64,000 nt of DNA from Litorivivens sp041624475 (lineage in GTDB: Bacteria > Pseudomonadota > Gammaproteobacteria > Pseudomonadales > Spongiibacteraceae): contig NZ_JBFJUX010000003.1 of the NCBI RefSeq assembly GCF_041624475.1, positions 1-64,000 on the forward strand, given 5' to 3'. The notes beneath the pieces were generated by a model. It searched no databases and was not told where the DNA came from. It saw only the letters and a list, made by a program, of their open reading frames with translations. This document shows positions 58,869 to 64,000 of the stretch, one piece after another. The stretch's first letter is position 1. Every line of letters begins with the position of its first letter. Both the position numbers and the translations under genes were made by a program.

Positions 58869-59405
58869 ATGACTGCGTCGGATGACCTGATTACCGTCGG
58901 CAAAGTGTCGACGGTATATGGGGTTAAAGGGTGGGTGAAGTTGTACTCCTACACCGACCCGATGACCAACCTGCTCGAATATCGCGAGGTATTCATTAAA
59001 CGGGCAGGGCAGTGGCAGCCCGTCAAAATTTCTGAAGGGCGCCGCCAGGGCAAGACCCTGGTTGCATCGCTTGACGGTATTGATGACCGTGAAGTGGCCA
59101 GAACACTGGCCGGATGCGAATTGGCAGTGCGGCGTGATGCCATGCCAGCGCTACCGGAAGACGAATACTACTGGCACCAGCTGCAAGGGCTGCTGGTGAA
59201 AGTGACGGCAGGGGGAGACGACCTGCTGTTGGGCAGGGTGGATCACTTGCTCGAGACCGGCGCCAATGATGTGCTGGTTGTTAAACCCTGTGAGGGCAGT
59301 CTGGATGATCGGGAGCGCTTGATTCCCTATGTGCCAGAGCAGTTCATCAGGGAGATCGACCTCGCCGCCGGCCATATGCGGGTGGAGTGGGATCCGGAGT
59401 TTTAA
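58869..59405 (+). CDS. rimM: 16S rRNA processing protein RimM
   Basis: 30S maturation factor of 178 residues that acts on the 3' head domain and S19. The N-terminal RimM domain (ITVGKVSTVYGVKGWVKLYSYTDP) is followed by the PRC-barrel (DEYYWHQLQGLLVKV...GRVDHLLETGANDVLVV) and the closing LIPYVPEQFI..ID. It starts 18 bp after rpsP, and trmD follows after 2 bp. Confidence 0.95.
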   Translation: MTASDDLITVGKVSTVYGVKGWVKLYSYTDPMTNLLEYREVFIKRAGQWQPVKISEGRRQGKTLVASLDGIDDREVARTLAGCELAVRRDAMPALPEDEYYWHQLQGLLVKVTAGGDDLLLGRVDHLLETGANDVLVVKPCEGSLDDRERLIPYVPEQFIREIDLAAGHMRVEWDPEF

Positions 59406-59407
59406 GG

Positions 59408-60148
59408 GTGAAAATCGGATTTATCACCCTGTTCCCGGAAATGCTGGCTGCGGTAACTGACTACGGGGTTACCGGGCGCGCCATCAAAAATGGTTTGTTG
59501 GCGGTGCAGTGCTGGAATCCGAGGGACTTTACCCACGATCGTCACCAGACGGTGGACGACAGGCCTTACGGCGGTGGGCCGGGCATGGTCATGAAGACCG
59601 AGCCCTTGAGTGATGCCATAGCAGCGGCCAAGCAGGCCCTGCCCAAAGCCCGGGTGGCCTATCTTTCGCCACAGGGGCGCCGGCTGGATCAGGCGGCACT
59701 GGCAGAGTTGGCAAGGCGAGAAGAATGGATTTTACTCGCCGGTCGCTACGAAGGAGTTGACGAGCGCCTGTTGCAGGCAGAAGTCGACGAAGAGTGGTCG
59801 ATCGGTGATTACGTGCTAAGCGGCGGTGAGCTGGCTGGCATGGTGATGATAGACGGAGTCGCCCGTCTGCTGCCCGGAGTGCTGGGGCATGCGCAATCGG
59901 CGGTAGAAGACTCCTTTGTGGATGGGCTGCTGGATTGCCCCCACTACACCCGACCCGAGGATTATCGGGGAGAGCAGGTACCGGAAGTACTGCTCAGTGG
60001 TGACCATGAAAGAATTCGACGTTGGCGGTTGAAACAGTCGCTGGCAAGAACCTGGGAGCGTCGTCCGGATTTGCTGGACAATATGACGCTAAACGATGAG
60101 CAACGAGAGCTGCTGGCCGAATTTATCAGCGAGCAGAGTAGCCAATAG
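59408..60148 (+). CDS. trmD: tRNA (guanine-37-N1)-methyltransferase
   Basis: Trefoil-knot SPOUT methyltransferase that makes m1G37, preventing +1 frameshifts. 246 residues from GTG at 59408 (VKIGFITLFPEML); an earlier frame start lies inside rimM. Signatures are RPYGGGPGMVMK, YLSPQGRRLDQ, LLAGRYEGVDER, EWSIGDYVLSGGELAGM and DCPHYTRPEDYRG, with the knot SAM-binding loop intact. Confidence 0.96.
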   Translation: MKIGFITLFPEMLAAVTDYGVTGRAIKNGLLAVQCWNPRDFTHDRHQTVDDRPYGGGPGMVMKTEPLSDAIAAAKQALPKARVAYLSPQGRRLDQAALAELARREEWILLAGRYEGVDERLLQAEVDEEWSIGDYVLSGGELAGMVMIDGVARLLPGVLGHAQSAVEDSFVDGLLDCPHYTRPEDYRGEQVPEVLLSGDHERIRRWRLKQSLARTWERRPDLLDNMTLNDEQRELLAEFISEQSSQ

Positions 60149-60181
60149 CTGTGAAGCTATGACTTTATTGAGGAGTGTGCC

Positions 60182-60541
60182 ATGAGCAACAAAATTATCG
60201 CGGAACTGGATGCAGAGCAGATCAAACAGGACCTGCCGGAATTCAGCCCTGGCGACACCGTTGTGGTTCAGGTGAAAGTTAAGGAAGGTAACCGCGAGCG
60301 TCTGCAGGCCTTTGAAGGTGTAGTACTGGGCAAGCGCAATCGTGGCATCAACTCTGCATTCACAGTCCGCAAGATTTCTCACGGTATCGGTGTTGAGCGT
60401 ACCTTCCAGACGCACAGCCCGCTGGTTGACAGCATCACCGTGAAGCGTCGCGGTGACGTGCGTCAGGCCAAACTGTACTACCTGCGTGAGCGCAGCGGTA
60501 AGGCAGCACGTATCAAGGAAAAGCTGGATACCAAATCCTAA
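60182..60541 (+). CDS. rplS: 50S ribosomal protein L19
   Basis: Large-subunit protein at the 30S interface, 119 residues. Recognised by FSPGDTVVVQVKVKEGNRERLQAFEGVVLGKRNRGINSAFTVRKIS and VERTFQTHSPLVDSI. GAGGAG precedes the ATG. It is the last gene of the operon and is followed by a strong terminator. Confidence 0.97.
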   Translation: MSNKIIAELDAEQIKQDLPEFSPGDTVVVQVKVKEGNRERLQAFEGVVLGKRNRGINSAFTVRKISHGIGVERTFQTHSPLVDSITVKRRGDVRQAKLYYLRERSGKAARIKEKLDTKS

Positions 60542-60579
60542 GGTATCCTTGCCGCCCCCGGGTGGCAGCAGCTTTACTC

Positions 60580-60612
60580 AAAAAGGCATCTTCTCGCGAA
60601 GATGCCTTTTTT
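60580..60612 (+). terminator. Strong terminator of the rpsP-rplS operon
   Basis: Perfect stem AAAAAGGCATCTTC/GAAGATGCCTTTTT with a TCGC loop and six T residues, 38 bp past rplS. Confidence 0.95.
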
Positions 60613-60758
60613 GTGCCTGTAGCTTTCGTATTGGGAGGCTGACCAATGGCGTTAGTCCAAGTATAAAGTTATAGCCAAACAGTATTATCTCTCTGCGTTT
60701 GTTCCGCACTACCATACTCCTCGCCGTCCTCTGGCGGCTTTACGGGGTCTCCTTTCAT

Positions 60759-62537
60759 ATGACGTTTGATATCGCCTTTACCCTGCTGGTTGTGCTCGGG
60801 GTCGTCGCCAGTTTGATTCACAATCGCCTGCCGGCGGATGCGGTCATGGTGGGGGCTCTGCTGGCGCTGCTGTTCGGTGGGGTTGTAACGGTGCCGCAGG
60901 CGCTGGCGGGTTTTGCCAATCCGGGGTTGATAACGGTGGCACTGCTTTACGTTGTGGCGGCGGCTTTGCGCGATACCGGAGCCATCTACTGGCTGTCGCA
61001 CCGCCTGCTGGGCCAGCCCGGTTCCAGTGGCAGCGCTCAGGCTCGTCTGCTGTTTCCGACGGCGCTGCTGAGTGCTTTTCTCAACAACACGACGGTGGTG
61101 GCGATGATGATTCCGGCGGTGCAGGAGTGGGCCCAGCGCTTTCGGCTGTCTTTGTCGCAGTTGCTGATGCCGCTTAGCTTCGCCGCTATTCTCGGCGGCA
61201 CCTGCACCCTGATCGGCACCAGTACCAACCTGGTGGTAGACGGCCTCTGGCAGCAGCGCGGTTATACCGGGTTCAGCGTGTTTGAACTGGCCTGGGTCGG
61301 AGTGCCGCTGATGTTGGCGGGCAGCCTGTTTATGTTGGTGTTTGCCCCCAGGTTGCTGCGTGAGCGCCAGACTCCGGTGGCACAAGCTGAAAATGCCCGG
61401 GAATACCGGGTTGAAATGAGCGTTCGCGATCACAGCCCGCTTGCCGGGAAGACCATCCAGCAGGCCGGCCTGCGCAATCTGAGCCACGGCTATCTGATTG
61501 AAATTGAGCGGGGCGCGGAGCTGTATACCGCAGTGGGGCCCGAGCGGACTATTCAGGCGGGGGATATTCTCACCTTTGTTGGTGCGCCTGAATGCGCGTT
61601 GGAGTTGCAGCGAATCAATGGTCTGGTGCCGGCCCATGGCGGGGCGCACAAACTGTCGCTCTTCCACCATCAGCGCTGCCTGGTAGAAGTGGTAATTGGG
61701 GCCGATTTTCCGGAGCTGAATCAAACGGTTAAAAACGGCAAGTTTCGTACCCGCTATCAGGCTGCGATCCTCAGCATCAGTCGCGAAGGTCAGCGTTTGG
61801 CCGGCAAGGTCGGCGAAACCGTATTGCGGGTGGGCGATACCCTGTTGCTGGAAACAGGGGAAGACTTTGTCGAGCAGTACCGTTACCAGCGGGACTTCCT
61901 GCTGGTCAGTCCTCTGCGAGATTCCACGCCACCGGATTTTGCCAGGGCTCCGCTGGCGATAGTGATTCTGGTAGTGATGGTATCAATCAACCTGCTCGGT
62001 TGGCTCAGTGTGCTTGAGGCGGCGGCGATGGCGGTTGCGGGCCTGTTGCTCAGCGGCTGCGTGTCGGTCAATCGTGCGCGGCTCAGCGTGAGTCTCAACC
62101 TGCAGGTCTTGTTGGTGATCGGTGCCGCCTTTGGCGTAGGGTCGGCGATGGAAAGCAGTGGTGCGGCCAGCTGGCTGGTGCAGAACTTGTTGGGCACTGG
62201 GTTGCCCCCGCCGTGGCTGGCGCTGGTGCTGATCTATCTTATAACGACCCTGTTTACCGAGGTGATTACCAATAATGCGGCAGCGGTGCTGATGTTTCCC
62301 ATCGCCATGGGGATTGCGGAACAGCTTGGTGTCAGTCCGCTGCCCTTTGTGTTTGCCATCATGTTTGCCGCCAGTGCCAGCTTTATGACCCCGCTGGGCT
62401 ACCAGACCAATTTGATGGTAATGGGGCCGGGAGGCTACCGCTTTAGCGATTATCTGCGGCTGGGCGTTCCCTTGAGTCTGTTGGCGGCGCTGGTAACTCT
62501 TGGTCTGATTCCGCTGGTGTGGCCTTTTTATCCATAA
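60759..62537 (+). CDS. SLC13-type permease with two TrkA-C domains
   Basis: Inner-membrane anion/Na+-coupled permease of the SLC13/DASS (CitT-like) family with a central pair of cytoplasmic TrkA-C (RCK_C) domains, 592 residues. The first half has LLSAFLNNTTVVAMMIP and GGTCTLIGTSTNLVVDG, the second LFTEVITNNAAAVLMFP and SFMTPLGYQTNLMVMGPGGYRFSDYLRLG: the paired SNT/TN motifs of the family. TrkA-C repeats span about 210-290 and 300-375. Substrates in relatives are sulfate, dicarboxylates or other anions. I chose the ATG at 60759 over a TTG at 60699. Confidence 0.9.
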   Translation: MTFDIAFTLLVVLGVVASLIHNRLPADAVMVGALLALLFGGVVTVPQALAGFANPGLITVALLYVVAAALRDTGAIYWLSHRLLGQPGSSGSAQARLLFPTALLSAFLNNTTVVAMMIPAVQEWAQRFRLSLSQLLMPLSFAAILGGTCTLIGTSTNLVVDGLWQQRGYTGFSVFELAWVGVPLMLAGSLFMLVFAPRLLRERQTPVAQAENAREYRVEMSVRDHSPLAGKTIQQAGLRNLSHGYLIEIERGAELYTAVGPERTIQAGDILTFVGAPECALELQRINGLVPAHGGAHKLSLFHHQRCLVEVVIGADFPELNQTVKNGKFRTRYQAAILSISREGQRLAGKVGETVLRVGDTLLLETGEDFVEQYRYQRDFLLVSPLRDSTPPDFARAPLAIVILVVMVSINLLGWLSVLEAAAMAVAGLLLSGCVSVNRARLSVSLNLQVLLVIGAAFGVGSAMESSGAASWLVQNLLGTGLPPPWLALVLIYLITTLFTEVITNNAAAVLMFPIAMGIAEQLGVSPLPFVFAIMFAASASFMTPLGYQTNLMVMGPGGYRFSDYLRLGVPLSLLAALVTLGLIPLVWPFYP

Positions 62538-62583
62538 CGCTGCAGTGCTTTGCGTAATGCCTCGGCGCCGCTAAACTCCCGTC

Positions 62584-63462
62584 ATGTCTGCACTTATTGA
62601 TCAGTATCTGGATGCCGTCTGGCTGGAAAAGGGGCTTAGCGATAATACCCTGATGTCCTATCGCCGGGATTTGACCCTGTTTCAGCAGTGGCTGGAGCCG
62701 CGCGGTATGGCGCTCGAGCGCGCGGGCCGGGCTGATCTGTTGGAGTGGCTCGGTGAGATGGCAAGGCGCGGCCAGTCTACGCGCAGCTCGGCGCGCATGC
62801 TCTCCTGCTTGCGCGGTTTTTATCGCTATCTGCTGCGGGAAAACCGCATTCCGATTGACCCTTCCCTCAATATTGAATCGCCGCGCCTGGGCCGGCCGCT
62901 GCCAAAATCTTTGTCGGAAGAAGAAGTCGATTCTTTGCTGGCCCAGCCGGAAGAGGACATTGCCATCGAATTGCGCGACAAGGCCATGCTGGAATTGCTC
63001 TACGCCACCGGCCTTCGGGTCTCCGAGCTGGTGGGTTTGAAACTGCACCAGCTCAACTTGCATCAAGGCGTGGTTAAAGTGATGGGCAAGGGCAGCAAGG
63101 AGCGTCTGGTGCCCATGGGAGAGGAGGCGCTGTACTGGCTGCAGCGCTATTTGCAGGCTGGGCGTGTCGAGCTGATTAAAAGCGGTGACGTGCTGTTTCC
63201 CAGCCAGCGTGGCCAGGAAATGACCCGCCAGACCTTCTGGCACCGGATTAAGGTGTATGCTCAGCGAGCCGGTATTCGCAGTAATCTATCACCGCACACC
63301 CTGCGTCATGCCTTTGCTACTCACCTTATCAATCACGGCGCCGATTTGCGGGTTGTGCAATTGTTGCTGGGCCATAGTGACCTCAGCACCACACAGATAT
63401 ACACTCATGTGGCGAGAGAGCGAATGAAGCAATTGCACCAGCAACACCATCCGCGCGGTTGA
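62584..63462 (+). CDS. xerD: Site-specific tyrosine recombinase XerD
   Basis: Resolves chromosome dimers at dif with XerC under FtsK control. 292 residues: N-terminal SAM-like core-binding domain (1-100) and catalytic domain with the full set Arg145 (ATGLRVSELVGL), Lys169 (GKGSKERLVP), His238 and Arg241 (HTLRHAFATHL), His264 (LLGHSDLSTTQIYTHV) and nucleophile Tyr273. Position upstream of dsbC, as in E. coli (xerD-dsbC-recJ), supports XerD over XerC or a phage integrase. Confidence 0.95.
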   Translation: MSALIDQYLDAVWLEKGLSDNTLMSYRRDLTLFQQWLEPRGMALERAGRADLLEWLGEMARRGQSTRSSARMLSCLRGFYRYLLRENRIPIDPSLNIESPRLGRPLPKSLSEEEVDSLLAQPEEDIAIELRDKAMLELLYATGLRVSELVGLKLHQLNLHQGVVKVMGKGSKERLVPMGEEALYWLQRYLQAGRVELIKSGDVLFPSQRGQEMTRQTFWHRIKVYAQRAGIRSNLSPHTLRHAFATHLINHGADLRVVQLLLGHSDLSTTQIYTHVARERMKQLHQQHHPRG

Positions 63463-63534
63463 TGCCCCTCCGGAACTGTTTCAGACTTCCGCTTTCATAA
63501 CTAATACTATCCAGACCTCAAAGGCCGTTACTGC

Positions 63535-64000
63535 ATGTTTCATTTTATTAGCCGAATTCTTCCCCTCTGCGCTCTGCTGCTGGCCACCGCGGCCTCGGCG
63601 GCAACACCCGCTGAAAATATCCGTCAGGCCTTTCAAAAAAGCCGCCCGGATATCCAGGTGGAAAATATTAAAAAGAGCGACGTGGCCGGACTCTACGAAG
63701 TCAGCCTGAAAGACGGCCCAACGGTTTACGCTACCAAAGACGGCAAGTACTTCTTTACCGGGGATCTGTTTGAGCTGGCTCCCGGAGGTTTTGTGAACCT
63801 CGCCGAGCGCGGCCGCGAGCAAATGCGCAAACAGCGCATGGCACAGGTTAAAAAGGAAGACATGATTGTGTTCCCGGCGGAAGGGGAAACCAAAGGCGCG
63901 ATCTACGTTTTCACCGATGTGGATTGTGGCTACTGCCGCAAGCTGCACAACGAAGTACCGCAGCTCAACAAAATGGGCATTGAGGTTCGCTATCTGGCTT
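63535..64000 (+). CDS. dsbC: Thiol:disulfide isomerase DsbC (C-terminus beyond window)
   Basis: Periplasmic disulfide isomerase. The visible 155 residues give a signal peptide (about 1-22, ATAASA), the N-terminal dimerisation domain (about 25-85: ENIRQAFQKSRPDIQVENI, YEVSLKDGPTVYATKDGKYFFTGDLFEL), a linker helix (RGREQMRKQRMAQV) and the start of the thioredoxin domain with active site CGYC (131-134) in FTDVDCGYCRKLHNEV. The rest lies past the right edge. It is 72 bp behind xerD. Confidence 0.95.
   Translation, partial: MFHFISRILPLCALLLATAASAATPAENIRQAFQKSRPDIQVENIKKSDVAGLYEVSLKDGPTVYATKDGKYFFTGDLFELAPGGFVNLAERGREQMRKQRMAQVKKEDMIVFPAEGETKGAIYVFTDVDCGYCRKLHNEVPQLNKMGIEVRYLA

Noticed and set aside
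60669..61724. 351-codon minus-strand frame opposite the SLC13-type permease
   Set aside because: His/Gln/Arg-rich antisense translation with no motif; the permease on the other strand is complete and conserved.
62584..63462. Integrase of a mobile element
   Set aside because: Length, catalytic residues and the dsbC neighbour identify chromosomal XerD; no attachment-site repeats or phage genes are nearby.

Overview
The window is a chromosomal segment of a free-living gammaproteobacterium. Evidence for this is the ffh-rpsP-rimM-trmD-rplS block with ypjD and a CorB-type gene beside it, xerD followed by dsbC, bepA next to perM, a homodimeric AceE with a double-lipoyl AceF, AceK, the large Pseudomonas-type isocitrate lyase and malate synthase G. 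Small marker families (DUF2789, DUF1289, the paired DUF1800/DUF1501 genes) would fit a marine Cellvibrionales-like lineage, but that placement is inference. There is no rRNA, CRISPR array, insertion sequence or prophage. One tRNA gene, tRNA-Leu(CAA), is present. Both edges cut genes: deaD at the left and dsbC at the right.

Layout. 1-12 kb: deaD, a DUF411 lipoprotein, a run of minus-strand enzymes (thioesterase, VOC protein, methyltransferase, alpha/beta hydrolase, DUF2789), an iron alcohol dehydrogenase, an outer-membrane barrel, an overlapping bactofilin/M23 peptidase pair, a sterol-desaturase-like membrane enzyme, and a thioesterase-MarC pair. 12-23 kb: DUF1800-DUF1501, nadA, bepA, a TusA-like gene, perM and a pitrilysin-type lipoprotein peptidase. 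23-36 kb: central carbon metabolism, with aceE-aceF (no lpd beside them), aceK, an LLM-type oxidoreductase, an RraA-fold protein, aceA and, divergently, glcB. This joins pyruvate oxidation to the glyoxylate shunt and its phosphorylation switch. 36-42 kb: a LysR regulator, an EXPERA membrane protein, an FKBP isomerase and a three-gene operon that looks like a complete glucosylglycerate synthesis and recovery cycle. 42-48 kb: slt, a glycosyltransferase related to eukaryotic queuosine mannosyltransferase, trpS, a TonB-dependent receptor and a thioesterase.

48.8-50.1 kb is the least ordinary stretch. It holds a tandem duplication of about 0.5 kb. Each copy carries a palindrome, a leader stem-loop and a 67-70 aa reading frame of unknown family. 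A run of hairpins and tRNA-Leu follow. From 50.3 kb the queA-tgt operon continues into NIF3-like, Nudix, gamma-carbonic-anhydrase and DUF1289 genes. After that come a deazaflavin-type oxidoreductase, the CorB-like transporter and ypjD, the SRP/ribosomal/tRNA-methylation block, an SLC13-type permease, xerD and dsbC.

A GC-rich palindromic repeat (hairpins CCCTCTCCC/GGGAGAGGG) occurs three times, each time within about 10 bp of a stop codon. Best leads: the tandem small-protein locus, a bacterial queuosine-mannosyltransferase homologue about 5 kb from queA/tgt, and the glucosylglycerate cycle operon.
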